From Neptunomonas concharum (GTDB taxonomy: Bacteria; Pseudomonadota; Gammaproteobacteria; Pseudomonadales; Balneatricaceae), in contig NZ_CP043869.1 of the NCBI RefSeq assembly GCF_008630635.1, positions 1,550,001-1,614,000 of the forward strand: DNA of 64,000 bases, in the 5' to 3' direction. Of this stretch, positions 42,414-53,081 are shown piece after piece. The first letter of the stretch is position 1. Each line of letters begins with the position of its first letter. A program made the position numbers and the translations under genes. The notes below the pieces were generated by a model. That model ran no database searches and had not been told where the DNA came from. It saw only the letters and a program-made list of their open reading frames with translations.

Positions 42414-43151
42414 TTAATCCTTCTTGTCGGTCGACGATAATCTTTGCATAGTTTCCTGAACAGAGGTCAGGATGCCTCGTAACATGCCCAACTCGGCTTT
42501 TTCCGGACGCGTCCGGTTGAAGTAGCGCTTTAGTTTGGTCATGGCGCGCCCTTCGTGTTGGGGAATAATAAAGTTGGTAGCTCGTATCACAGTTTCCAGA
42601 TGTTCATAAAAAAGCTCCATCTCTTTATGTCGAGGATACTCGGACTCAGTTGGCTTAACCTCAGTACTTTGAGAAGCCATCCAGACTTCGTAACATAGCA
42701 ACTGAATGGCCTGAGCAACATTTAACACGGGATATTCTGGATTCGCAGGGATGTAAACATGGAAGTTACACAACTGCAGTTCTTCGTTCAATAAGCCCAT
42801 AGTTTCACGCCCGAAAACTAACGCAATCTCCCCGTGGCTTGCTTCTGACACCACTTTTTCTGCACAGTTTCGTGCATCGAGAATAGGTAGGTCAAATGTT
42901 CGGGTGCGGGCACTGGTTCCAATGACGAGCTGGCAGTCTGCAATGGCTTCTTCCATCGTACTAACGACTCTTGCATTGTCGAGTACATCTTTAGCGCCTG
43001 CTGCTCTGGATACGGCTTCTTCACTTGGATGATCATTAGGGTCAACCAGCCAGAGCTGGGACAGCCCCATATTTTTCATGGCACGAGCCGCTGCGCCGAT
43101 ATTGCCAGGATGGAATGTATTGATTAAAACGATACGAACATTGGATAGCAT
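42414..43151 (-). CDS. trmJ: tRNA (cytidine/uridine-2'-O)-methyltransferase TrmJ
   Basis: A 245-residue SPOUT methyltransferase that 2'-O-methylates position 32 of certain tRNAs. Motif 1 is IVLINTFHPGNIGAAARAMKNMG. Motif 2, LVFGRETMGLLNEEL, and motif 3, IPANPEYPVLNVAQAIQLLCYE, form the SAM knot. The C-terminal extension (about 160-245) is of the TrmJ type. It leads the operon with the 83-residue gene and roxA, linking two translation-modifying enzymes. Confidence 0.95.
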   Translation of the reverse strand: MLSNVRIVLINTFHPGNIGAAARAMKNMGLSQLWLVDPNDHPSEEAVSRAAGAKDVLDNARVVSTMEEAIADCQLVIGTSARTRTFDLPILDARNCAEKVVSEASHGEIALVFGRETMGLLNEELQLCNFHVYIPANPEYPVLNVAQAIQLLCYEVWMASQSTEVKPTESEYPRHKEMELFYEHLETVIRATNFIIPQHEGRAMTKLKRYFNRTRPEKAELGMLRGILTSVQETMQRLSSTDKKD

Positions 43152-43201
43152 AGGTGATAGCCTTTAAAAACAGGCGGCCATTATAGGGTAATGACGGCGG
43201 C

Positions 43202-44038
43202 TCACAAAGACTCTGTGTAGCGATTCAGATCATAAATGAAACGCTCTCTATGCCATAAATGAGGCGAGTGATCTGAGTCGGGATAAATCAGCAGTTGGCT
43301 ATTTGGTGTGTGCTGGTGAACATAAGCTTGTAAGTCAGCGCTATAAAACTGGCTTTCATCGCCGTATACCAGAAGGGTTGGGCATTGGATTGAGGGGAGC
43401 ACAGGGCGATAGTCCTGTTGAGTAATGCTGTCCCAGCATCGAGTTAATAGAGAACCGTGAAGCTTATGGAGATGGTCTCGCATTTGTTGAAAGCCTCTTG
43501 AGTTTGCCTCGTAGTTTTCTCGTGAGCGGCGATTATGCCCAAAGGCTATCAGTTCTAATACGGCTTCAGCAAAATCTTCTTCAAGACGCTTAAGAAATGT
43601 TTGGTTTTTTGTCGCATTGAACTCACTGTAAACGCCGTTTCTCCATTCATCATCGGTGACTAATTTTGGCGATTGGTCGACAATACAAAGCCCTTTAAGG
43701 CGAGCATCACTGTGGCGTCTAATATACTCCCATGCGGTAAGCGCGCCCATGGAGTGTCCAATAAGCACAACATTTGTCAATTCAAGGTGTGCTAACAGTT
43801 CTTCAAGGTCATCTGCCATACGCGCAAGAGTCATCTCCGTTTGGCTGCGATAAACATGGAAACCATGTCCTCGGGCATCCCAGCAGATCACTTGATGTCG
43901 TTCAGATAATTCGGCTGCAAAAGGAAGCCACTCTCTTGAACTGGCTGTCCAGCCATGTAAAAAAACAAGGCAAAGTTCGCCAGCACCCATAGAGATATAG
44001 TTAATTTCTGTATTATCTGAAGCGTGAAATTGTTCCAT
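43202..44038 (-). CDS. Alpha/beta hydrolase
   Basis: A 278-residue hydrolase of the alpha/beta fold. The oxyanion HGWTAS is near residue 27, the nucleophile elbow GHSMGA near residue 92, and the triad Asp and His in VYGDESQ and DSDHSPH near the end. The start is taken at ATG 44038. A TTG at 44062 with GGAGG upstream is an alternative that adds 8 residues. It is cytoplasmic, since no signal peptide is present. The substrate is unknown; it looks like the epoxide hydrolase/haloperoxidase type. It stands alone 51 bp after trmJ's start region. Confidence 0.85.
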   Translation of the reverse strand: MEQFHASDNTEINYISMGAGELCLVFLHGWTASSREWLPFAAELSERHQVICWDARGHGFHVYRSQTEMTLARMADDLEELLAHLELTNVVLIGHSMGALTAWEYIRRHSDARLKGLCIVDQSPKLVTDDEWRNGVYSEFNATKNQTFLKRLEEDFAEAVLELIAFGHNRRSRENYEANSRGFQQMRDHLHKLHGSLLTRCWDSITQQDYRPVLPSIQCPTLLVYGDESQFYSADLQAYVHQHTPNSQLLIYPDSDHSPHLWHRERFIYDLNRYTESL

Positions 44039-44227
44039 GGAGAGAATCTGTTCCTGCGGCAAAGAGAGGCCTCCATTATATCGTTATACCTACGAATCAT
44101 CAGGTGCTCTTAGCCTAAAAGGTAAGATGGATAAAACAATTAACCTTGAATCTTGAACGATTTATAACGGGTGACTATTAATATATTATGTCAGTCATAT
44201 ATTTGATCAATCTGGAAGGGAAATCCT

Positions 44228-44584
44228 ATGCAAATCATCGATGTCGAAAAAGTGTTGAACCAAGAAGGTATTTCATTCACAAAACAGGGTGATGCTTTAA
44301 AGATCAAATTGAATGCATGGTCTGGGCCTGTGAAGATCATCTATGATTGGAATAAGCGCGCTTTGGCGTTTTCTTCCTATCAAGGGGCGATGATGCTTGT
44401 GTCTTTTATCATGATTGTCTCTTCAATGGCGACCTTAGGTGACGGGAAATATGCTTGGGGCGGTGTTTCTTTGGCGTTGGGCCTTATTAATCTCACCAAC
44501 ATTGTGTTAACCGAAATCCATCTGATTGATCTTAAGCGCTTGCTTCAAGAGCATCAAAAAGCGGCACCCGAATCTATGCAATAG
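44228..44584 (+). CDS. Hypothetical two-TM protein
   Basis: A 118-residue protein that I do not recognise. It has a charged N-terminal part (about residues 1-45, with an amphipathic beta feel: KIKLNAWSGPVKIIYDW). Two hydrophobic segments follow (about 54-72 and 78-96), separated by a short GDGKYAWGG turn. The C-terminus is basic and helical. The start follows GAAGGGAAATCCT, a good ribosome site. It ends at the shared terminator with purB. A small membrane protein of unknown role. Confidence 0.6.
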   Translation: MQIIDVEKVLNQEGISFTKQGDALKIKLNAWSGPVKIIYDWNKRALAFSSYQGAMMLVSFIMIVSSMATLGDGKYAWGGVSLALGLINLTNIVLTEIHLIDLKRLLQEHQKAAPESMQ

Positions 44585-44603
44585 GGGCCTGTTATCATAA
44601 AAA

Positions 44604-44632
44604 CGAAAAGGGGCCTTAATAGCCCCTTTTTC
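44604..44632. terminator. Bidirectional terminator between orf118 and purB
   Basis: AAAAGGGGC and GCCCCTTTT form a 9-bp stem (44607-44630) with T-runs on both sides. It serves both convergent genes. Confidence 0.85.
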
Positions 44633-44647
44633 GTGTGTGACGATCTA

Positions 44648-46015
<1,368 letters not shown>

Positions 46016-46096
46016 TCATCTCGCTGTAGCTAATTGATAAAAATGAGGCAAAATTATAGCGGAACTTTGCTTAGAAATCTGTATCTCGTGAGGGTT

Positions 46097-48898
46097 TTAC
46101 AAAGCCGTGAGAATGAAAAGCTTTTCAGTTTGCGGATTTCTGAGTAACGCTTCTGACTCCTCTGCATTGAGGGGTTTGCTGTAAAGGTAACCTTGAATAT
46201 CATTGCACTGATGATCGATCATAAAGTAGAGGTGTTCGAGGTTTTCAATCCCTTCTGCGGTGACTCTTAGATTTAAGTGTTGTGCCATGGTAATGATACT
46301 GCTGATTACCCCTTTGTAGCGCTTATCTTTCTCTAGTTGAAGAATAAACGACCGGTCGATTTTCAGATTATCGATAGGTAAATTTGATATATAGGAGAGT
46401 GATGAATAACCTGTGCCAAAGTCGTCGATCGCAATTGTGATACCTTTTTCTCTAATTTGATTCAGACGCTCTGTCGCCTTTTGCATATTATCCAGAAAAA
46501 CCCCTTCGGTTATCTCCAGTTCGATATGTTCTGGCTTAACCCCGCTACTATAGATTGCTTGATCTAGATGCTCTAAAAAGTGAATATCAAATAACTGGAT
46601 AGGTGAAATATTGATCGCCATGCGGCCTTGCCAAATCCCAGCGTGTTGCCATGCGGCTTGTTGTTTCATTGCGCTTATCATGACGTGATACCCCAGTTCC
46701 ATGACCATGCCGGTTTCTTCGGCTATGGTGAAAACCTCCTCAGGGGAAATAAAACCAGCGGTTGGGTGAATAAATCTAGAGAGTGCTTCAAATCCGGACA
46801 AGCAGCGGTTTTGTATATCAACTTTAGGTTGGTAGACAACCTTCATGTAGTCATTATCAATCGCAGAGCGTAGGTATCGCTCCAGTTTGGTTCTGTGCTC
46901 TAGGGCAATACTTAAATCTTGTGAATAAAATTCAAAGCACTCCTTACCTTTTGCTTTTGCTTGATACATAGCCATATCTGCGCAGCGTAGCAGTGATTCA
47001 AAACTTTCAGCATCTTGCGGGAAGCGGCTAATGCCTATACTGGCGCTGATGTTTGCACTGTAATCACCTAAGCGGTAAATTTCCGATATTTTTTGAATAA
47101 GCCGTTGGGCTAGGCTAGCTAACGCATCTTGGGGAAGGTAGGGTATAAAAACTGTAAACTCATCCCCTCCAAAGCGTGATGCTATCGTATCCTCTGGTAA
47201 GTGTTTAAGAATTCGCTGGCCGGCTTCGATCAATAGCTGGTCTCCGGTATGGTGACCAAGGGTATCATTAATATTCTTAAAACGATCCAGGTCGATAAAC
47301 AGCATACTGGCCTGATAGCCTGGTGCATCTCGGCTCTTGAGTCGCTGGTTGACGCTAAATTGAAAGTAACTGCGGTTATAAAGGCCGGTCAATTTGTCAT
47401 AGTTTGCTTGCCGTTCTAACATTTTCTCACGATGGAGAGCGTTAAATACGACGGCGGTGTGAGTTAAAAACTCTGGGAATCTAGCGTGTCTTTGTTTTTC
47501 TGTCTGCCCGATTAACAAGCCCGACATGAGTTGATTGCCGTGAAAGAGTGGGTAAAAGCGGTAGCTTTCTTGTTTGCTAGGCCATCGGCTTTGTGGAAAC
47601 CATGCTTGCACTTGGTCAGCACTGCAGCTAATGGAATTTTCTCCTTGGCTATGGTGCTGCAACGAATTACGCAGTTGATCAAGATTAGTAGGAATATCTG
47701 TGAAGGTGTTATGAGTGTAGTTGTAGTGAAAAATAACTTGCTCAGGTTGTAAAAAAGGGTCGAATATAAAAATACAGGCATTGTTTGGAAATGACAGCAT
47801 TGACAGACTTTGGAGTATTTCGCGAGCGCACGCGTGAATATCTGTTTTCACAAGAATTCTTCTATCAATTGAAGACAGCGTTGAGTTGACCTTAAACTCA
47901 TCTTCTAACTTGCGGGCCATGGCGTTAAAGGATTCTGCTAGCTCTTGGTATTCGTCATTCGTGTTTAGTTGTATACGATATGTTAAATCGTTTTCTGATA
48001 ACGCTTGAGTGCCTTTTATTAAAGCGTCGACAGGTTTTAAATAACGACGAATACTAATCACGGATAAAAGTACAATGAGCAAAAGAGCAAGTAGTGCTCC
48101 CGGTATGTAAGTTCTTGCAAAGGCGGTTAGTTGTGAGAGCACAATGCTTTCAGGCTTGTTAGTAATGATATACCAGTCGGGCACCCTGAACTGGTGGTCC
48201 ATGAATAATGCCCAATAGGAAGCCAGCATTTTAGTGCCATGGGTATTGGTCCAAGAAAGCGTGGGGGTGTTTGGTTGTGTAATGACCTGTTGAATTTTCT
48301 CGTTTGGCATAGGCTCGGTGCAGTGAATAGTGGCCCCAGACATTAAAGCGATACAGAGAGACTCATAGGCACCCAGCTCGGTTTCGGGCCATGCAAACTC
48401 CTCTTTAAGTTGAGCCGCTGCAATATATTGGCTCCCATCTAGTTCGAGCCGTTCTACCAGCCATACGTCTTGGTAATCACCTTGGTTGACTAGAAACAGC
48501 CGTTCGTCTCCCAATGTTGCCAATGTTTGGGATAGGCTCGCATCAATATCTGAACCTAGCAAACTTAATTTATGCTGCTTGTCACGGTAAATATGCAGTT
48601 GGTTGAAAAATACCTTTAGCAGTGCCCACTCATCATCATTAATTGGGGTACTATCGGTTAAGTCGGTGAGCGCTATACTCAAGTAACGGCGAGCATCGCT
48701 AAGGCGTCTGAATAAACTCAAACCGTATTCCTGACTGGTCCGACGTAAGCTTTCTTTGTGTTCATAGGAGATAAGCTGGCTGACCTCTTTGAATGATGAG
48801 AGACCAGTCACAAATAGTGGAATAAATATTACAATTAAGAAAAGTAGAAAGAGTCGTCGTCCGATACGGCTTTTGAAGGCGCTTAATTCAAGTTTCAT
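46097..48898 (-). CDS. Membrane GGDEF-EAL cyclic-di-GMP protein with HAMP
   Basis: A 933-residue protein. TM1 covers about residues 17-35. A periplasmic sensor region (about 36-265) follows, then TM2 (about 270-290) and a HAMP linker (about 300-350). A GAF-like region (about 360-495) comes next. The GGDEF domain (about 510-670) has the intact SRFGGDEFTVF motif, and the EAL domain (about 680-925) has the intact EALSRF and DDFGTGYSSL motifs. Both active sites look complete, so it could make or break c-di-GMP. The ligand of the sensor is unknown. It converges with none of its neighbours and lies between purB and the pseudopilin gene. Confidence 0.93.
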   Translation of the reverse strand: MKLELSAFKSRIGRRLFLLFLIVIFIPLFVTGLSSFKEVSQLISYEHKESLRRTSQEYGLSLFRRLSDARRYLSIALTDLTDSTPINDDEWALLKVFFNQLHIYRDKQHKLSLLGSDIDASLSQTLATLGDERLFLVNQGDYQDVWLVERLELDGSQYIAAAQLKEEFAWPETELGAYESLCIALMSGATIHCTEPMPNEKIQQVITQPNTPTLSWTNTHGTKMLASYWALFMDHQFRVPDWYIITNKPESIVLSQLTAFARTYIPGALLALLLIVLLSVISIRRYLKPVDALIKGTQALSENDLTYRIQLNTNDEYQELAESFNAMARKLEDEFKVNSTLSSIDRRILVKTDIHACAREILQSLSMLSFPNNACIFIFDPFLQPEQVIFHYNYTHNTFTDIPTNLDQLRNSLQHHSQGENSISCSADQVQAWFPQSRWPSKQESYRFYPLFHGNQLMSGLLIGQTEKQRHARFPEFLTHTAVVFNALHREKMLERQANYDKLTGLYNRSYFQFSVNQRLKSRDAPGYQASMLFIDLDRFKNINDTLGHHTGDQLLIEAGQRILKHLPEDTIASRFGGDEFTVFIPYLPQDALASLAQRLIQKISEIYRLGDYSANISASIGISRFPQDAESFESLLRCADMAMYQAKAKGKECFEFYSQDLSIALEHRTKLERYLRSAIDNDYMKVVYQPKVDIQNRCLSGFEALSRFIHPTAGFISPEEVFTIAEETGMVMELGYHVMISAMKQQAAWQHAGIWQGRMAINISPIQLFDIHFLEHLDQAIYSSGVKPEHIELEITEGVFLDNMQKATERLNQIREKGITIAIDDFGTGYSSLSYISNLPIDNLKIDRSFILQLEKDKRYKGVISSIITMAQHLNLRVTAEGIENLEHLYFMIDHQCNDIQGYLYSKPLNAEESEALLRNPQTEKLFILTAL

Positions 48899-48903
48899 AG
48901 ATC

Positions 48904-49368
48904 TTAATGGTAATCTTTGGCTAGGCCAATATAGCTGCCATTTCGGCCGCGCACGATATCATCCTGGCTTAATGCCGAGGTGAGAGGGCTAGCAGTGCGG
49001 CCATCCTTTCCTTTGCTGTAGAGATCGTAATCGGTATTAATAGGTACCTGATCTTTATTTTTTCTTAGCTGACCGTTCCCTTGTGTTGTCGATATATTCA
49101 AATACTCATAGGGGTTATCCCACGGGTCTCTCAGTACATCCGCAGGTAGGTTTAGGTTGTTCAGATTAGGAGGGTAGCTGCCTTGAGTGATAAAGAAAGT
49201 CTCCAGCTTGCCGCTGATGAGGGTAATTTCAGAGATTGATAATTCTATATTAGTGCGATCAATGTGCGCCTGATAAGCAGGATAGGCAAAGCTCGCCAGA
49301 ATGCCCACAATAGCAACTGCTATCATGAGCTCCAGCAAGCTAAAGCCTTTTGTTTTCTCGTACTGCAT
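48904..49368 (-). CDS. GspG-like type II/IV pseudopilin, orphan
   Basis: A 154-residue prepilin from the ATG at 49368 (AGGAG 6 nt upstream). The leader ends KTKG and the mature N-terminus FSLLELMIAVAIVGILASFA carries the conserved Glu5. The C-terminus has the GspG-like DPWDNPYEYLN and YDLYSKGKDG, near the calcium-binding region of major pseudopilins. No secretion or pilus gene is nearby. The protein would need an unlinked machine and prepilin peptidase. It lies just 5 bp above the GGDEF-EAL gene, so the two are probably co-transcribed. Confidence 0.85.
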   Translation of the reverse strand: MQYEKTKGFSLLELMIAVAIVGILASFAYPAYQAHIDRTNIELSISEITLISGKLETFFITQGSYPPNLNNLNLPADVLRDPWDNPYEYLNISTTQGNGQLRKNKDQVPINTDYDLYSKGKDGRTASPLTSALSQDDIVRGRNGSYIGLAKDYH

Positions 49369-49465
49369 GAGGGTCTCCTGAACATGCTTATATATCTCCC
49401 TGATATAAGCAACCACATGCTGTAAGCCTAGGTCAGAATGCAAATATTACAAGCCAGAGAATGAC

Positions 49466-50131
49466 TCAGGGTGCAATTTTTTTCAGCGATGGTCTTAGTC
49501 TGGAGCGGAAGAAAAGCAAGTGCCAGCGTTTGCCACCAACTTGCCTCCAAAGCATGGCCGCCCGAATGCCAGAAAGTAACAGTGCGCGTATCTTTGCGGC
49601 GTTCTCAGCATTTTGTAGATGGCGAGGGTCGCCACCTACTTGAATGCGAAAACTGAAGGTGCTGATGGAGTCTTGGTAGAGGCTTTCCAAATTGGCAATC
49701 ACACTTGAATGGGTAAAGCTTGCCGGATTATCCATTGGATTTTGTGATTCAGGGCTGAAGTATCTCGCTTTCTCGCGGATGCTATCAATTCTCTCACCCA
49801 CTAGGTTCAGCATCTGATTGTTTTTAGAAAGCTTTTTTTCCAACATAATCATGCTAAGCACATAGTTGGTAATATTGTTGTTTTTGGTCTCCTGCTTTTT
49901 ATCAACGAGGTCTTTTAGTGATTTAAGACCCATGCTGAGATTAAAGGGAAGATCCTTTGCTCCACCATAAATATCTTCTGTGCTTTCAGGTCTAGTTACA
50001 AACAGGCTGTATATGCTTGCCTCAAAATTATTTTGTGGAACCATGCCTCTGTTGGCGATCTGATCAACTAACGTTGCCGCCTGAAACATGGCAGCAAGTG
50101 CGATTGCTTGTTCATCATGGGCTCTGGACAT
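49466..50131 (-). CDS. hflD: HflD-type lysogenization regulator homologue
   Basis: A 221-residue helical protein of the HflD family, located after mnmA as in E. coli. In E. coli HflD binds lambda CII at the membrane; the native role is unclear. The sequence keeps the family blocks RAHDEQAIALAAMFQAATLVDQIA and LSAGIRAAMLWRQVGG-like GIRAAMLWRQVGGKRWHLLFFR. The basic C-terminus is typical. It follows mnmA by 6 bp. The symbol is by homology and synteny; phage relevance here is not implied. Confidence 0.93.
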   Translation of the reverse strand: MSRAHDEQAIALAAMFQAATLVDQIANRGMVPQNNFEASIYSLFVTRPESTEDIYGGAKDLPFNLSMGLKSLKDLVDKKQETKNNNITNYVLSMIMLEKKLSKNNQMLNLVGERIDSIREKARYFSPESQNPMDNPASFTHSSVIANLESLYQDSISTFSFRIQVGGDPRHLQNAENAAKIRALLLSGIRAAMLWRQVGGKRWHLLFFRSRLRPSLKKIAP

Positions 50132-50137
50132 GTAGGT

Positions 50138-51259
50138 TTAGGCCTCGTTTTTCCCTGTGGTTTCTATCACGCCACCGCCAAGACAGATGTCATCTTGATA
50201 AAACACCACGGATTGACCGGGTGTAATTGCGCGCTGTGGCTCATCAAAGAGTACCCTATAGATGGCGCTTTGGGGATCTTTTTCAAGGGTGCACGTTTGA
50301 TCTCCTTGGCGATATCTGACTTTCGCTTTACAGCGATAGGGTGTTTCTGGCGCTTGACCATTAATCCAGAAAATATCGGCACTGGTAAGCCAATCGGTAA
50401 AGAGCAGGTCATTTTGTTGGCCCTGAACGGCAATCAAGACGTTTCTGTCTAAGTCTTTGCCTGCGACAAACCAAGGTTCTTCAGGATAGTCTTTGAGGCC
50501 ACCAATATGTAAACCTTGCCTCTGACCGATGGTGTAATACATTAAACCGGCATGTTCGCCAATCACATCTCCGTTGTCGGTTTCTATTTTTCCAGGCTGG
50601 GCAGGGAGGTATTGCTGGAGAAAATCTTTAAAGCGGCGCTCTCCTATAAAGCAGATACCGGTACTATCTTTTTTGTTGTGCGTAATCAGATCGTGCTCTT
50701 CGGCTATTCTTCTAACCTCGGGCTTTTCCAGTTCTCCCACGGGGAAGAGCGTGCGCTTGATCTCTTCTTCACCCACCTGATGTAAAAAATAGCTCTGGTC
50801 TTTATTGTTATCTAGTCCTTTGAGAAGGCAGGTGTGACCATTACGCTCTGCGCGGCGAACATAGTGTCCGGTTGCGATAAAGTCAGCGCCAAGCTCTAGT
50901 GCGTACTCGAGAAACGCTTTAAATTTAATTTCTCTATTGCATAAGATATCTGGATTGGGTGTCCGGCCAGCTTTGTACTCTTCAAGAAAATGCTCGAAGA
51001 CATTATCCCAGTACTCGGCGGCAAAGTTGGCGGTGTGAAGGTGAATGCCTAGCTTGTTGCAAACCGCTTGGGCGTCGGCAAGGTCGTCCATGGCGGTGCA
51101 ATAGTCGGTACCATCATCTTCATCCCAGTTTTTCATGAAAAGCCCTTCGACCTGATAGCCTTGCTGCATCAGAAGAAGGGCTGAAACGGATGAGTCGACG
51201 CCGCCGGACATGCCGACAATCACTTTTTGTACTGTTAATGGGGATGTAGGGTTCATCAA
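50138..51259 (-). CDS. mnmA: tRNA-specific 2-thiouridylase MnmA
   Basis: A 373-residue enzyme that thiolates U34 of Glu, Gln and Lys tRNAs. The ATP pyrophosphatase loop [11 protein letters not shown] is near residue 18, and FMKNWDEDD with TDYCTA follows. The catalytic Cys pair appears as [10 protein letters not shown] and [12 protein letters not shown]. The start is taken at the first ATG, with MMNPTSP. It sits between nudJ (29 bp above) and hflD (6 bp below), the conserved gammaproteobacterial order. Confidence 0.97.
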   Translation of the reverse strand: MMNPTSPLTVQKVIVGMSGGVDSSVSALLLMQQGYQVEGLFMKNWDEDDGTDYCTAMDDLADAQAVCNKLGIHLHTANFAAEYWDNVFEHFLEEYKAGRTPNPDILCNREIKFKAFLEYALELGADFIATGHYVRRAERNGHTCLLKGLDNNKDQSYFLHQVGEEEIKRTLFPVGELEKPEVRRIAEEHDLITHNKKDSTGICFIGERRFKDFLQQYLPAQPGKIETDNGDVIGEHAGLMYYTIGQRQGLHIGGLKDYPEEPWFVAGKDLDRNVLIAVQGQQNDLLFTDWLTSADIFWINGQAPETPYRCKAKVRYRQGDQTCTLEKDPQSAIYRVLFDEPQRAITPGQSVVFYQDDICLGGGVIETTGKNEA

Positions 51260-51288
51260 ACGCTCGAGTTGAACTAGGTTTTACCAGT

Positions 51289-51732
51289 TTATAGCTGGCG
51301 AACAAAGGATAACGGAATACGCTGATTATCCAGATAATCGTCAATGCAGGCCAGTACCATTGGGCTTCTTAGGGCAGATTTTTCTGCCACTAGTTCCTCT
51401 CGCGTCATCCAGCGCGTACGGACGATCTCTTTGTCGAGCTCAGCGTCGGGATTTTGTTGGAGCAGGTTGGCGGCATAGCATAGCCTGTGGTAGGTGATGC
51501 CGTTTTCCTCACCTTTGGCAATGTATAAGCCAACGAGCGCCGTCAATTCCACATGACAGCCGGTTTCTTCCAGCGTTTCTCGAAGGGTTGCGGTTTCAAA
51601 GGATTCTCCCTCTTCAACATGGCCTGCCGGTTGATTGATAACGAGCTTTCCATTTGATATCTCTTCGACCATCAAAAAACGGCCATTTTGCTCAATAATT
51701 GCAGCAACGGTAGCATGGGGTGTCCAGCTCAT
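51289..51732 (-). CDS. nudJ: Nudix phosphatase NudJ
   Basis: A 147-residue Nudix hydrolase at the head of the nudJ-mnmA-hflD operon. The Nudix box is intact at about residues 37-59 (GHVEEGESFETATLRETLEETG). E. coli NudJ removes phosphate from HMP-PP and nucleoside triphosphates. The length and context match. It is unrelated to the cassette Nudix gene at 11926, which has a different body. Confidence 0.92.
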   Translation of the reverse strand: MSWTPHATVAAIIEQNGRFLMVEEISNGKLVINQPAGHVEEGESFETATLRETLEETGCHVELTALVGLYIAKGEENGITYHRLCYAANLLQQNPDAELDKEIVRTRWMTREELVAEKSALRSPMVLACIDDYLDNQRIPLSFVRQL

Positions 51733-51808
51733 GTTGATCCCTGTGTTAGTTAAAGGCGTCGTTTGCGCTAAAAAATGATATGATTTTTCACTTTAGAGGG
51801 GAGATAGC

Positions 51809-52261
51809 ATGCCTGAAGATCTGATTCTTGTACAAACAGATGATTTTGATATTACAACACTAAACGCTTGGCTTAAATCAGATGATGCCAGTGCTGGAGC
51901 AGTGGTTACTTTTACGGGTTTAGTGCGCGAGCATGCAGAAACTGCCATGGAGCAGATGTTTTTAGAGCACTATCCGGGGATGACGGAGCGAGCTTTAGAG
52001 GGCATAGTTGTGCAAGCACGAATACGTTGGGAGCTGGCGAATATTGCTGTTATTCATCGGGTTGGCCATCTATCCCTCAATGAGAATATCGTTTTTGTGG
52101 GGGTTGCCAGCGCGCATCGTGTTAATGCATTTGAGGCGGCTCAATTCATTATGGATTACCTTAAAAAAGACGCCCCATTTTGGAAAAAAGAGATTGGTAA
52201 CGCACAGGAAACATGGGTAGAACAAAAAGAAACGGACCTGCTTGCAGCTAAGCGCTGGTAA
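51809..52261 (+). CDS. moaE: Molybdopterin synthase large subunit
   Basis: A 150-residue MoaE, which with MoaD turns cyclic pyranopterin into molybdopterin. The conserved blocks GAVVTFTGLVREH, EHYPGMTERAL, HRVGHLSLNENIVFVGVASAHR and KKDAPFWKKE (active-site Lys) are all present. A GAGGGGAG ribosome site precedes the ATG. The other moa genes are not in the window. It is convergent with the pseudouridine synthase gene, 11 bp apart. Confidence 0.96.
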   Translation: MPEDLILVQTDDFDITTLNAWLKSDDASAGAVVTFTGLVREHAETAMEQMFLEHYPGMTERALEGIVVQARIRWELANIAVIHRVGHLSLNENIVFVGVASAHRVNAFEAAQFIMDYLKKDAPFWKKEIGNAQETWVEQKETDLLAAKRW

Positions 52262-52272
52262 CTCTCTAAGTG

Positions 52273-52914
52273 TTAGCGAGCAGGATTGGCGCGGCGGCCG
52301 GTAGGTTTGGATGCTTTGTTTCGTCCCTTCCTATTTGCTGAGCCAGGTGCATTCCCCTTAGGTTTTTGTGAAATATGGATGGTATCTTCTCGGAACTCCC
52401 CAATAGGGAGGTCATCTATCGTCCAGCTTCCGATAGCATAACGGATCAATCTTAAGGTAGGAAAGCCCACCGCTGCGGTCATCCGACGAACCTGTCGATT
52501 TTTTCCTTCGGTAATTTTTAACTCAATCCAACTGGTAGGTATCGCTTTGCGCTCGCGTACGGGTGGTGTTCTATCCCAAACCTTAGGTGCTTCCATCTGC
52601 TTTGCTTTAGCGGGGCGCGTTATGCCATCTTTTAAAAGTACCCCTTTTCGTAGTAGCGTAAGCGCTTCTTGGGTGATCTCTCCTTCGACTTGAGCCCAGT
52701 AGGTTTTTTCCATTTTAAACTTAGGGTGAGCAAGCATGTGCTGTAACGCGCCGTCGTTTGTCAGGATTAATAAGCCTTCAGAGTCGTAGTCCAGTCTTCC
52801 AGCGGCATAAAAGCCAGATAGCTTAATGTAATCAGCTAGTGTTGCGCGGCCTTCGGGATCAGTAAATTGAGTAAGTACCTGAAATGGCTTGTTGAAGAGC
52901 AATATATTCGACAT
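52273..52914 (-). CDS. rluE: rRNA pseudouridine synthase, RluE type
   Basis: A 213-residue RsuA-family synthase from the ATG at 52914. An in-frame extension to 53031 is rejected, since it covers the upstream palindrome. The catalytic Asp is in GRLDYDSEGLLILTNDG, and KITEGKNRQVRRMTAAVGFPTLRLIR is the second family block. It lacks an S4 domain, as RluE does, and has a basic C-terminal tail (PKGNAPGSANRKGRNK). RluE modifies 23S rRNA position 2457. The assignment by size and sequence is good but RluF or RsuA-like activities are possible. Confidence 0.88.
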   Translation of the reverse strand: MSNILLFNKPFQVLTQFTDPEGRATLADYIKLSGFYAAGRLDYDSEGLLILTNDGALQHMLAHPKFKMEKTYWAQVEGEITQEALTLLRKGVLLKDGITRPAKAKQMEAPKVWDRTPPVRERKAIPTSWIELKITEGKNRQVRRMTAAVGFPTLRLIRYAIGSWTIDDLPIGEFREDTIHISQKPKGNAPGSANRKGRNKASKPTGRRANPAR

Positions 52915-52989
52915 AAATCCTAATTCTGTAGTGTTGGAATAATGTATGCGTTTGGTGACAGTGTGCGAGGTGTGGCGCAGAAGAAACCT

Positions 52990-53013
52990 TGGGTATGAAC
53001 GAACGTTCATACC
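52990..53013. promoter_or_regulatory. Perfect 24-bp palindrome upstream of rluE
   Basis: GGGTATGAACG and CGTTCATACCC are 11-bp arms around AA. It lies 76 bp above the rluE ATG and below the cold-shock gene terminator. It could be a strong hairpin in the rluE leader or an operator. It has no T-run. Confidence 0.5.
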
Positions 53014-53027
53014 CTTCGGCTTATTTA

Positions 53028-53060
53028 ACAAAAAGGCGTGTCGTCAATGACATGCCTTTA
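53028..53060 (-). terminator. Terminator of the cold-shock gene
   Basis: AAAGGC-x-TGTC and GACATGCCTTT form a stem (53033-53060) followed on the minus strand by TTTTTGTT, just past the cold-shock stop codon. Confidence 0.75.
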
Positions 53061-53081
53061 TGGTTTTCTGGGTCCTTTGAG

